Of a DNA stretch of 9,116 nucleotides, positions 1 through 6,056 are shown piece after piece (position 1 is the first letter of the stretch; the number at the start of each line of letters is the position of its first letter). This stretch comes from Brevundimonas sp. (GTDB lineage: Bacteria > Pseudomonadota > Alphaproteobacteria > Caulobacterales > Caulobacteraceae): the NCBI GenBank assembly GCA_031119155.1, contig JAVHYH010000133.1, positions 1 to 9,116 on the forward strand, in the 5' to 3' direction. The position numbers and the translations under genes were made by a program. The notes below the pieces were generated by a model. That model had not been told where the DNA came from. It was given only the letters and a program-made list of their open reading frames with translations, and made no database searches.

Positions 1-893
1 ACCCGGCCGGCGGCGGCGACCCCGTCATGTTCCAGCACCTGTTCTGGTTCTTCGGCCACCCCGAGGTGTACATCCTGATCCTGCCGGGCTTCGGCATCAT
101 CTCGCACATCGTCTCGACCTTCTCGAAGAAGCCCGTCTTCGGCTACCTCGCCATGGCCTACGCCATGGTCGCCATCGGCTTCATCGGCTTCATCGTGTGG
201 GCGCACCACATGTACACGGTCGGCATGAGCGTGAACCTGCGCGCCTATTTCGTGGCCGCGACCATGATCATCGCGGTGCCCACGGGCGTTAAGATCTTCT
301 CGTGGATCGCGACGATGTGGGGCGGGTCGATCAGCTTCAAGACCCCCATGCTGTGGGCCATCGGCTTCATCTTCCTGTTCACCGTCGGCGGCGTGACCGG
401 CGTGGTCCTGTCGAACGCGGCCATCGATTACAGCCTGCACGACACCTACTACGTCGTGGCGCACTTCCACTATGTGCTGTCGCTGGGCGCCGTCTTCGCC
501 ATCTTCGCGGGCTTCTACTACTGGTTCGAGAAGATGTTCGGGGTGAAGTACAACGAGTTCCTCGGCTGCCTGCACTTCTGGATCATGTTCGTCGGCGTGA
601 ACCTGGTCTTCTTCCCGCAGCACTTCCTGGGCCTGCAGGGCATGCCGCGCCGCTATGTGGACTATCCGAACGCCTATGAGTTCTGGAACCACATCTCGTC
701 GGTCGGCTATGTCATCACCATCGTCGGCGTCGCCGTCTTCCTGGTGATGCTGCTGGAGGCCGCCATCCGTCGTCGTCCGGGCGTCGCCAACCCGTGGGGC
801 GAAGGCGCCACGACGCTGGAGTGGACCCTGTCCTCGCCCCCGCCGGCGCACCAGTTCAACGAACTGCCGGTGGTCAAGAGCGACGACCATTAA
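1..893 (+). CDS. ctaD: Cytochrome c oxidase subunit I, C-terminal part (5' truncated)
   Basis: This is the catalytic subunit of the aa3-type terminal oxidase, which reduces O2 to water and pumps protons across the inner membrane. The reading frame is open to the window edge (first full codon at base 3), so the N-terminal ~265 residues, including the first haem a ligand, are missing. Counting from the Met codon at 27, I see CuB ligand H11 with the cross-linked Y15 in GHPEVY, the CuB pair H60-H61 in WAHHMY, the K-channel lysine K89 in PTGVKIFSW, and haem ligands H146 (a3) and H148 (a) in VAHFHYVLS. The spacing of these residues equals that of Paracoccus subunit I (H276, Y280, H325/H326, K354, H411, H413). 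The C-terminus WTLSSPPPAHQFNELP is typical of alphaproteobacterial CtaD. ctaC would be expected upstream. ctaB follows after 71 bases. Confidence 0.98.
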   Translation, partial: PAGGGDPVMFQHLFWFFGHPEVYILILPGFGIISHIVSTFSKKPVFGYLAMAYAMVAIGFIGFIVWAHHMYTVGMSVNLRAYFVAATMIIAVPTGVKIFSWIATMWGGSISFKTPMLWAIGFIFLFTVGGVTGVVLSNAAIDYSLHDTYYVVAHFHYVLSLGAVFAIFAGFYYWFEKMFGVKYNEFLGCLHFWIMFVGVNLVFFPQHFLGLQGMPRRYVDYPNAYEFWNHISSVGYVITIVGVAVFLVMLLEAAIRRRPGVANPWGEGATTLEWTLSSPPPAHQFNELPVVKSDDH

Positions 894-917
894 GACCGGC
901 CCGGCCGGACAGTAGCC

Positions 918-947
918 GGGGGCCGCTCCTTCACAGGGGCGGCCCTC
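918..947 (+). terminator. Intercistronic stem-loop between ctaD and ctaB
   Basis: Arms 918-929 and 936-947 form a 12-bp stem with two G.U pairs and a 6-base loop (TTCACA); the core is GGGCCGCTCC against GGGGCGGCCC. No U-tract follows, so a strong intrinsic terminator is unlikely. A partial terminator, or an RNA-stabilising hairpin that sets ctaD mRNA above that of the assembly genes, is more likely. The structure is clear from the sequence; its function is inferred. Confidence 0.5.
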
Positions 948-964
948 AACCGTTAAGAAGCCCG

Positions 965-1927
965 ATGACCGAACCCGCCGCCCAGCCCGCGATCTCCACG
1001 GCCCAGCCGGAAGACTTCTTCCAGCTGCTCAAGCCGCGCGTGATGTCGGTCGTGATCTTCACCGCCGTGGTCGGGCTGGTGGTCGCCAACGGCGATCTGG
1101 ACTGGATCTCCTCGGCCATCGCCGTGCTGTGCATCGCCGTCGGCGCGGGCGCGGCGGGGGCGCTGAACATGGCGCTGGAAGGCGAGACCGACGCCCTGAT
1201 GCGGCGCACGCGCGGTCGGCCCGTCGCCGCCGGTCGGGTGAAGAAGAATGACGCCATGGCCTTCGGGGTCATCCTGTCGGTCTTCTCGGTCATGCTGCTG
1301 GGCATGACGACCAACTGGGTGGCGGGCGGCCTGCTGCTGCTGACCATCCTCTACTACGCCGTCTTCTACACCCTGCTGCTGAAGCGCCGGACGCCCCAGA
1401 ACATCGTCATCGGCGGCGCCGCGGGCGCCTTCCCGCCGGTGATCGGCTGGGCCGCCGCGACGGGCCAGACCTCCTGGGAGGCCTGGCTGCTGTTCCTGAT
1501 CATCTTCCTGTGGACCCCGCCGCACAGCTGGGCGCTGGCCCTGTATTCCGCCGGCGACTACGCCAAGGCGGGCATCCCGATGATGCCGGTGGCGCGCGGC
1601 GCGAAGAGCACCCGGCTGCAGATCCTGCTCTACACCTTCGTCTTCCTGGCCGCCGCCGTGGCCCCGGGCCTGACCGGCATGGGCGGGATCATCTATCTGG
1701 TCGTGTCCATCGCGGGTGGCCTCGCCTTCCTGTTTCTCGCGGTCCGCCTGTGGCGCTCGCGCGCCGGGGACCAGCCGGACAAGGCCGAGGCCGTGGGGCG
1801 AGAGGCCGCATTGTACGATGTCCGGGCCGAGGCCAAACCGGCCCGCAACCTGTTCGCCTTCTCGATCCTGTACCTGATGGCCCTGTTCGCGGCCCTTCTG
1901 GTCGAGAGCTTCACCCCGGGATTGTAA
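965..1927 (+). CDS. ctaB: Protohaem IX farnesyltransferase (haem O synthase)
   Basis: This polytopic inner-membrane UbiA-family prenyltransferase (320 aa) transfers a farnesyl group from farnesyl diphosphate to haem b, giving haem O, the precursor of haem a used by CtaD. The first Asp-rich region is at residues 68-86 (N68, E72, D76, M79-RRT-R-G-RP), matching the family pattern N-x3-[DE]-x3-D-x2-M-x-RT-x2-RP that binds Mg-diphosphate. A second family signature, YAKAGIPMMPV, follows around residues 199-209. Several hydrophobic helices fill the rest, and the length is usual for CtaB/CyoE. The ATG at 965 is preceded by AAGAAG (955-960), a plausible ribosome binding site. The same frame is open back to 794 inside ctaD, but that extension is a shadow of ctaD. 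The CoxF-like gene starts 5 bases after the stop. Confidence 0.96.
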   Translation: MTEPAAQPAISTAQPEDFFQLLKPRVMSVVIFTAVVGLVVANGDLDWISSAIAVLCIAVGAGAAGALNMALEGETDALMRRTRGRPVAAGRVKKNDAMAFGVILSVFSVMLLGMTTNWVAGGLLLLTILYYAVFYTLLLKRRTPQNIVIGGAAGAFPPVIGWAAATGQTSWEAWLLFLIIFLWTPPHSWALALYSAGDYAKAGIPMMPVARGAKSTRLQILLYTFVFLAAAVAPGLTGMGGIIYLVVSIAGGLAFLFLAVRLWRSRAGDQPDKAEAVGREAALYDVRAEAKPARNLFAFSILYLMALFAALLVESFTPGL

Positions 1928-1932
1928 GACCC

Positions 1933-2112
1933 ATGCGCCAGCTGACCCCCGAAGAACTCGCCGCCCGCAAGAAGCGCAACCTGGCCATCGCCGGCGCGCT
2001 GGTCGCCTTCATGGTGATCGTGTTCGGCGTCACCATCCTGAACCTGAAGCGCAACATCGATGCGCGCGCCGAGGCGGTCGCCGCCGGCGAACCGGTCGGG
2101 TACGCCAAGTGA
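1933..2112 (+). CDS. Small single-pass membrane protein, CoxF-like
   Basis: This 59-residue protein has a charged N-terminus (EELAARKKR), one hydrophobic helix at about residues 17-37, and a polar C-terminal tail ending GEPVGYAK. A short single-span protein at this place, between ctaB and ctaG, is common in alphaproteobacterial oxidase clusters and is often annotated CoxF. Its exact role in oxidase assembly or stability is not known to me. The call rests on position, size and topology rather than a catalytic motif. The ATG is 5 bases after the ctaB stop with no clear Shine-Dalgarno sequence, so translation may be coupled to ctaB. Its TGA overlaps the GTG start of ctaG (GTGA at 2109-2112). The reading frame extends upstream inside ctaB only as an out-of-frame shadow. 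Confidence 0.8.
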   Translation: MRQLTPEELAARKKRNLAIAGALVAFMVIVFGVTILNLKRNIDARAEAVAAGEPVGYAK

Positions 2113-2687
2113 GGATGTCGCGGAACGCCATCGCCATCGCCTGCGTGCTGGGCGTGATGGGGATGACCGGCGCCTCGTTCGCCGCCGTGCCGCTGTATCG
2201 CCTGTTCTGCCAGGTCACCGGCTTCAACGGCACCGTCAGCCGCGCCGAGAAGGCGCCGGATATTCAACTGGACCAGACCGTCCTGATCCGCTTCGACACC
2301 AATGTCCGCGGCCTGCCCATGCAGTTTCGCGCCGAGCAGGTCAGCCAGCGGGTGCGAATCGGTGAAACCGGCATCGCCTTCTTCGACGTGACCAACACCT
2401 CGGACCAGCCGATCAGCGCCAAGGCCGCCTACAATGTCGTGCCGGACCGGGCCGGTCCCTACTTCCAGAAACTGCAGTGCTTCTGCTTCGAGGAGCAGAT
2501 CATCCAGCCCGGCGCGACCATCCAGTTCCCGATCCAGTATTTCGTCGCGCCCGAGATGGCGACGGACGCGGAGAGCAAGGGCGTGCGGGAAATCACCCTC
2601 AGCTACACCTTCTATCCGACGGACCGTTTCCAGCAGGCGGGAAACGGCGCCCAAACTGTGGCGCATGCCTCTGGCGCGGCCGGATAG
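2109..2687 (+). CDS. ctaG: Cytochrome c oxidase assembly protein CtaG (Cox11 family)
   Basis: This membrane-anchored copper chaperone delivers Cu(I) to the CuB site of subunit I. The 192-aa product has an N-terminal membrane anchor (about residues 7-27) and the family block AAVPLYRLFCQVTGFNGT, with conserved C34 just outside the membrane. The copper-binding CFCF motif is at 124-127 (C124, C126) in the periplasmic beta-sandwich domain. Length and motif order are normal for Cox11/CtaG. I chose the GTG at 2109 because it overlaps the previous stop as GTGA, a coupling arrangement seen again at the ctaE/DUF983 junction. An ATG at 2115 would shorten the protein by two residues and is equally compatible with homology. 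ctaE follows after 58 bases, the longest gap among the genes from ctaB to SURF1. Confidence 0.95.
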   Translation: MRMSRNAIAIACVLGVMGMTGASFAAVPLYRLFCQVTGFNGTVSRAEKAPDIQLDQTVLIRFDTNVRGLPMQFRAEQVSQRVRIGETGIAFFDVTNTSDQPISAKAAYNVVPDRAGPYFQKLQCFCFEEQIIQPGATIQFPIQYFVAPEMATDAESKGVREITLSYTFYPTDRFQQAGNGAQTVAHASGAAG

Positions 2688-2700
2688 CGGACGCTATAGC
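2671..2700 (+). promoter_or_regulatory. Candidate housekeeping promoter ahead of ctaE
   Basis: CTGGCGC (2671-2677), 15 bases, then GCTATAGC (2693-2700) resembles the Caulobacter housekeeping pattern TTGaCgS-N10-14-GCtANAWC: 5 of 7 matches at -35, 7 of 8 at -10, and a spacer one base long. It lies at the end of ctaG and the start of the only sizeable gap in the ctaB-SURF1 block, 45 bases before the ctaE ATG. It would let ctaE be made at a different level from the assembly genes. This is motif matching only. Confidence 0.3.
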
Positions 2701-2745
2701 CTGATTTGAAATAGGGACGTTCCGAGCGGTTTAAGAGAACAAATA

Positions 2746-3654
2746 ATGGCCGACGCACACGCGACACCGCACCACGATTATCACCTCGTCAGCCCCAGCC
2801 CCTGGCCGCTGCTGTCCTCCATCGCCGTCACGATCATGATGATCGGCGCCGTGGTCTGGATGAAGGGCCTGGTTCCGGCTGACGCCGGCGTCGTGGCCGG
2901 CGCCCTGCTGGCCAAGGGCGACAAGGCCCTGTTCTTCGCCGGTCTGGTCGGCACCTTCCTGTCGGCGGGCCTGTGGTGGGCCGACGTGGTCAAGGAAGGC
3001 AATGCGGGCGACCACACGCCGGTCGTCTCGATCGGCCTGCGCTACGGCATGCTGCTGTTCATCGCCTCGGAAGTGATGTTCTTCGTGGCCTTCTTCTGGG
3101 TCTTCTTCGAGATGACCCTGTTCAACGAGGCCCGCACCCATATTCCGGAAGTCGGCGCCTGGGCGGACACCGCCAAGGCTTGGTCCAGCTGGCCGCCGCA
3201 GGGCATCGAGACGCTCGACGCCTGGCAGCTGCCGCTGCTGAACACCGTCATCCTGCTGCTGTCGGGCACGACCGTGACCTGGGCTCACCACGCCATCGCT
3301 CAGGGTGACCGCAACGCCACCAAGATCGGGCTGGGCATCACCATCGCCCTGGGCGTCCTGTTCACCGGCGTTCAGGCCTACGAGTACCACCACATCATCC
3401 ACGAGAACCTCTTCTTCAACGAAGCGGCCATCAACTCGGGCCTGTACGGTTCGATCTTCTTCATGGCGACCGGCTTCCACGGTTTCCACGTCCTGATCGG
3501 CACCCTGTTCCTGATCGTCTGCATGCTGCGCCTGCTGGCCGGCGGCTTCACCCCGCAGAAGCATTTCGGCTTCGAGGCCGCGGCCTGGTACTGGCATTTC
3601 GTGGACGTGGTCTGGCTGTTCCTGTTCGCCTTCGTCTACGTCGTCTTCGGGTGA
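2746..3654 (+). CDS. ctaE: Cytochrome c oxidase subunit III
   Basis: This core subunit of the aa3 oxidase stabilises the catalytic site in subunit I and supports proton uptake. The 302-aa product shows family blocks in order: HDYHLVSPSPWPLLSS at the N-terminus, GLRYGMLLFIASEVMFFVAF with the conserved membrane glutamate at residue 109, TLDAWQLPLLNTVILLLSG, TGVQAYEYHH, FFMATGFHGFHVLIGTLF, and the C-terminal helix HFVDVVWLFLFAFVYVVFG. Seven transmembrane helices are expected and the hydrophobic segments allow for them. It looks complete. The ATG at 2746 follows an AT-richer leader with a purine run (AAGAGAAC, 2733-2740). Its TGA overlaps the GTG of the DUF983 gene (GTGA, 3651-3654), and a strong stem-loop begins 29 bases past the stop. 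Confidence 0.97.
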   Translation: MADAHATPHHDYHLVSPSPWPLLSSIAVTIMMIGAVVWMKGLVPADAGVVAGALLAKGDKALFFAGLVGTFLSAGLWWADVVKEGNAGDHTPVVSIGLRYGMLLFIASEVMFFVAFFWVFFEMTLFNEARTHIPEVGAWADTAKAWSSWPPQGIETLDAWQLPLLNTVILLLSGTTVTWAHHAIAQGDRNATKIGLGITIALGVLFTGVQAYEYHHIIHENLFFNEAAINSGLYGSIFFMATGFHGFHVLIGTLFLIVCMLRLLAGGFTPQKHFGFEAAAWYWHFVDVVWLFLFAFVYVVFG

Positions 3655-4040
3655 CCGAAGGCCCTACAGGGCAATCTCTTGCACCGGCGCGGATCGACCC
3701 GATCCGCGCCGGTCTGCTTTGTCGCTGTCCCAACTGCGGGCAGGGACCGCTCTATGCGGGCTTCCTCAAGGTCGTGGACCGGTGCGAGGCCTGTGGCTTC
3801 GACTACACCCGCCTGAACACCGGCGACGGCGCCGCCATCTTCATCATGCAGATCTCCGGCGGGTTGGTGGTGTTCAGCGCCCTGGCCGCCATGATCGCCT
3901 GGAACCCGCCGATCTGGCTTCTGCTGCTGATCAGCCTGCCGCTGGTCGCCGGCCTGTCCATCGGCCTGATGCGACCCGGCAAGGGGCTGATGATCGCGCT
4001 GCAGGTTCGCAACAAGTCCGGACAGCAGAACCATGTCTGA
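3651..4040 (+). CDS. DUF983 family zinc-ribbon membrane protein
   Basis: This 129-aa protein has two CxxC pairs (C26/C29 in CPNCG and C45/C48 in CEACG) that form a likely zinc ribbon at the N-terminus. Two hydrophobic helices follow, at about residues 62-80 and 85-107. This layout defines the DUF983 family, whose biochemical function is not established. In alphaproteobacteria it often sits between ctaE and the SURF1 gene, so an assembly role for cytochrome oxidase is a reasonable inference from context only. The GTG start at 3651 overlaps the ctaE TGA. It leaves about 25 residues before the first CxxC, as expected for the family, and no ATG offers a better start. The first 22 codons contain a perfect 14-bp inverted repeat. 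The 3' end overlaps the SURF1 start by 8 bases. Confidence 0.88.
   Translation: MTEGPTGQSLAPARIDPIRAGLLCRCPNCGQGPLYAGFLKVVDRCEACGFDYTRLNTGDGAAIFIMQISGGLVVFSALAAMIAWNPPIWLLLLISLPLVAGLSIGLMRPGKGLMIALQVRNKSGQQNHV
3683..3720 (+). terminator. Strong stem-loop after ctaE, inside the DUF983 coding start
   Basis: Arms 3683-3696 and 3700-3713 are perfectly complementary (14 bp, ACCGGCGCGGATCG and its complement) around a 3-base ACC loop. A short pyrimidine-rich stretch, CTGCTTT (3714-3720), follows. The shape is that of a weak-tailed intrinsic terminator 29 bases after the ctaE stop. A smaller hairpin, GCCCT-AC-AGGGC, precedes it at 3661-3672. Because it sits in codons 11-21 of the next gene, it could attenuate transcription, slow ribosomes, or protect the 3' end of ctaE mRNA. 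The pairing is seen; the role is inferred. Confidence 0.5.
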
Positions 4041-4773
4041 AGCCCGCGCCCGTTTTCCGTGGGGCCTGACGCTGGCGGTTATTCCGGCGCTGGTTCTGCT
4101 GCTGTCGCTCGGCGCCTGGCAGGTGCAGCGCCTGCACTGGAAGGAAGGCCTGATCGCCGAGGCGCGGCGCGCGGCCACCGTCCCCGCCGGAGCGCCGGCG
4201 GCGGTTCTCGGCTCCGCCAACCCCGAGTTCATGAAGGTGAGCCTGACCTGTCCGGGACTGGCCGGGGCGCCGTTCATCGAGCTCCAGACCATTCACGACG
4301 CAGACCCCGGGGTCCGCCTGATCTCGGTCTGCCGTCACCCCGGCTATGAGCAGGCCCTGCTGGTGGATCGTGGTTTCGTATCGGGAAGCCTCTCGGCCCG
4401 TCCCGCCGAACAGGCCGACGCCACGCCGGTCGAGATCGTGGCCGAGGTGCGCCTGACGCCCCCGCCCGGCGCCATGGCTCCCCCGCCGGAAGGACGGCAT
4501 TTCTACGCACGGGACAACGTCGCCATGGCGCGTGTTCTCGGGGTTCAGGGGCCGGTGTCCCCGTGGACCTTCTACGCCCTGAACGCTTCCAACCCCGACT
4601 GGCCCGCCCTGCAGCCCTCGGCGCCGCCGGCGGCCTTCTCCAACAACCACCTCGGCTATGCGATGACCTGGTTCGGACTGGCGATTGTGCTGGTCGGTTT
4701 CTACATCGCCATGCTTCGGCGCCGTCCGCGCGCCCCGACGCCTGCGGGCGACACCGGAAAGAGTTCGACCTGA
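4033..4773 (+). CDS. SURF1 family cytochrome oxidase biogenesis protein
   Basis: Members of the SURF1 (Shy1) family help assemble haem-copper oxidases, probably by aiding haem a insertion into subunit I. The 246-aa product has the standard two-helix topology: an N-terminal helix at about 11-28 leading into LGAWQVQRLHWK (27-37), a periplasmic domain with the family motif VDRGFV, and a C-terminal helix at about 203-228 opening with the signature SNNHLGYAMTWFGLA. Size and motifs are normal. The ATG at 4033 overlaps the DUF983 gene by 8 bases, so expression is probably linked to it. The tail after the last helix (RRRPRAPTPAGDTGKSST) is basic and likely cytoplasmic. The final TGA overlaps the proposed CTG start of the M16 peptidase, with that gene's ribosome binding site inside the SURF1 tail codons. 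Confidence 0.95.
   Translation: MSEARARFPWGLTLAVIPALVLLLSLGAWQVQRLHWKEGLIAEARRAATVPAGAPAAVLGSANPEFMKVSLTCPGLAGAPFIELQTIHDADPGVRLISVCRHPGYEQALLVDRGFVSGSLSARPAEQADATPVEIVAEVRLTPPPGAMAPPPEGRHFYARDNVAMARVLGVQGPVSPWTFYALNASNPDWPALQPSAPPAAFSNNHLGYAMTWFGLAIVLVGFYIAMLRRRPRAPTPAGDTGKSST
4756..4763 (+). promoter_or_regulatory. Ribosome binding site deciding the CTG start of the M16 gene
   Basis: GGAAAGAG lies 6 bases before the CTG at 4770, a good spacing for a Shine-Dalgarno sequence. No ATG, GTG or TTG in the peptidase frame is close enough to use it, so it supports CTG as the initiation codon. Confidence 0.5.
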
Positions 4774-6032
4774 CCACCCTCCACACCCTGTCCAACGGCG
4801 TCCGCGTCGTCTGTGATCCGATGCCGGGCCTGCGCACCCTCGCCCTGACCGTCGCCGTGCGCGGCGGCGCCAAATGGGAGGATGAGGCGACCTCCGGCTG
4901 GTCCCACTGTCTCGAGCATCTGGTGTTCAAGGGCGCCGGCGACATGGGCGCACGCGAGATCGTCGAGCGGATCGAGGCCGAGGGCGGTTCGATCAACGCC
5001 GCCACCGGCTATGAGCGCACCAGCTTTGAGGTGCGGGCGCTGAAGGGCGGCCTGCCGCTGGCCCTGCAGGTCCTGTCCGATCTCGTCTTCCGACCCACCC
5101 TCGATCCCGCCGAGATCGTCCGCGAGAAGGATGTGGTGGCGCAGGAGATCGCCGAGGCCTTCGACACCCCCGACGACCATGTCTTCGAAATGGCCCAGAC
5201 ACGCGCCTTCGCCGGCCAGCCGCTGGGCCGCCCGATCCTCGGCTCGGTCGCCAGCCTGAAGCCCATCGACAAGGCCTCCATCGCCGTCTGGCGCGCCCGC
5301 CTGTACTCGCCTGACCGGATGGTGGTGGCGGCGTCCGGCGCGGTCGATGAGACCGAACTGCTGACCCTGGCCGAGCTGTGGTTCGGCGACCAGCAGGCGA
5401 CCCCGGCCGAAGCGCCCGCCGTGCCCGTCTTCACCGGCGGCGACGCGACCCTGACCCGGCGCATCGAACAGGCCAATATCGTCTTCGAACTGCCCGCGCC
5501 CTCGGCGCTGGATCCGCGCTATCCGGCCACACGGCTGATGACCGAGATCCTCGGCGGCGGCATGGCCTCGCGCCTGTTCCAGAGCGCCCGCGAGGAGCGG
5601 GGACTGGCCTACGCCATCGACGCCTGGCACGAGCCCTATGAGGATGCGGGCGTGCTCGGCATCTATTCCGGCGCCTCGGCGGACCGGGCGGTCGAACTGG
5701 CCCAGGTCTGCGCCGCCGAACTGAAGGCCCTCGCCGACCACGGCCCGACCGACGCCGAACTGTCCCGCGCCAAGGCGGTGCTGAACGCCAGCCTGTGGAT
5801 GTCGGACGAAAGCCCGGCGTCCCGTGCGGCGCGCGCGGCGGCCCAGACCCTGATCTATGGCGCGCCCGTCGCGTCCGAGGTGTCCGCCGAGCGCGTCCTG
5901 TCCCAGACCGCCGCCGATGTCCGCGCCGCGGCCCTGGCCTGCCTGTCGCCCGGCCTCGCCGCCACGGCAGTCCTGGGACCGAAGGCGGCCGCTCCGGCGG
6001 GGGCGGCGTTCCGCTCGGCCCTGTTCGGCTGA
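4770..6032 (+). CDS. M16 family zinc metallopeptidase (MPP/PqqL-like)
   Basis: This protein belongs to the pitrilysin/mitochondrial processing peptidase family, which cleaves peptides in a closed two-domain chamber. Numbering from the CTG start (420 aa), the inverted zinc motif HxxEH is H46-C-L-E49-H50. The third zinc ligand is E126 in EKDVVAQE (E119-x6-E126), 76 residues after H50, as in active members. The C-terminal half has the family block GGGMASRLFQ followed by EERGLAY (about 262-281). Length is typical of alphaproteobacterial single-chain M16B proteins, and no signal peptide is seen, so it is probably cytoplasmic. The start is unusual: homology begins at TTLHTLSNGVRVV, directly after CTG 4770, which overlaps the SURF1 stop as CTGA and has a well-placed GGAAAGAG upstream. 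The next in-frame ATG (4821) would remove the first beta strand. The natural substrate is unknown. Confidence 0.93.
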   Translation: MTTLHTLSNGVRVVCDPMPGLRTLALTVAVRGGAKWEDEATSGWSHCLEHLVFKGAGDMGAREIVERIEAEGGSINAATGYERTSFEVRALKGGLPLALQVLSDLVFRPTLDPAEIVREKDVVAQEIAEAFDTPDDHVFEMAQTRAFAGQPLGRPILGSVASLKPIDKASIAVWRARLYSPDRMVVAASGAVDETELLTLAELWFGDQQATPAEAPAVPVFTGGDATLTRRIEQANIVFELPAPSALDPRYPATRLMTEILGGGMASRLFQSAREERGLAYAIDAWHEPYEDAGVLGIYSGASADRAVELAQVCAAELKALADHGPTDAELSRAKAVLNASLWMSDESPASRAARAAAQTLIYGAPVASEVSAERVLSQTAADVRAAALACLSPGLAATAVLGPKAAAPAGAAFRSALFG

Positions 6033-6038
6033 CGCTGG

Positions 6039-6051
6039 CAGGACTATCCTG
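6039..6051 (+). promoter_or_regulatory. Small hairpin covering the AGGA before the acetyltransferase gene
   Basis: CAGGA-CTA-TCCTG forms a 5-bp stem with a 3-base loop in the 24-base gap between the peptidase stop and the ATG at 6057. It includes the only AGGA that could serve as a ribosome binding site, here 13 bases from the ATG, which is long. It may reduce initiation or be chance. Confidence 0.25.
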
Positions 6052-6056
6052 ATCCC

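Noticed and set aside
2706..2734. TTGAAA-N17-GTTTAA as a promoter for ctaE
   Set aside because: The -10 match is poor; the upstream GCTATAGC arrangement fits the Caulobacter-type pattern better, though both are weak.
2731..2745. TTAA before ctaE as a CtrA site
   Set aside because: Only a half-site; neither direction has a second TTAA at 7-base spacing. The TTAA at 953 before ctaB fails in the same way.
2731..3597. 288-codon minus-strand frame opposite ctaE
   Set aside because: It lies wholly antisense to a certain oxidase subunit gene, is rich in Gly/Gln/Asp from codon mirroring, and has no motif.
4563..4769. Upstream extension of the M16 reading frame to a GTG at 4563
   Set aside because: It would overlap SURF1 by over 200 bases and encodes sequence with no M16 character; the well-conserved SURF1 C-terminus explains this stretch.
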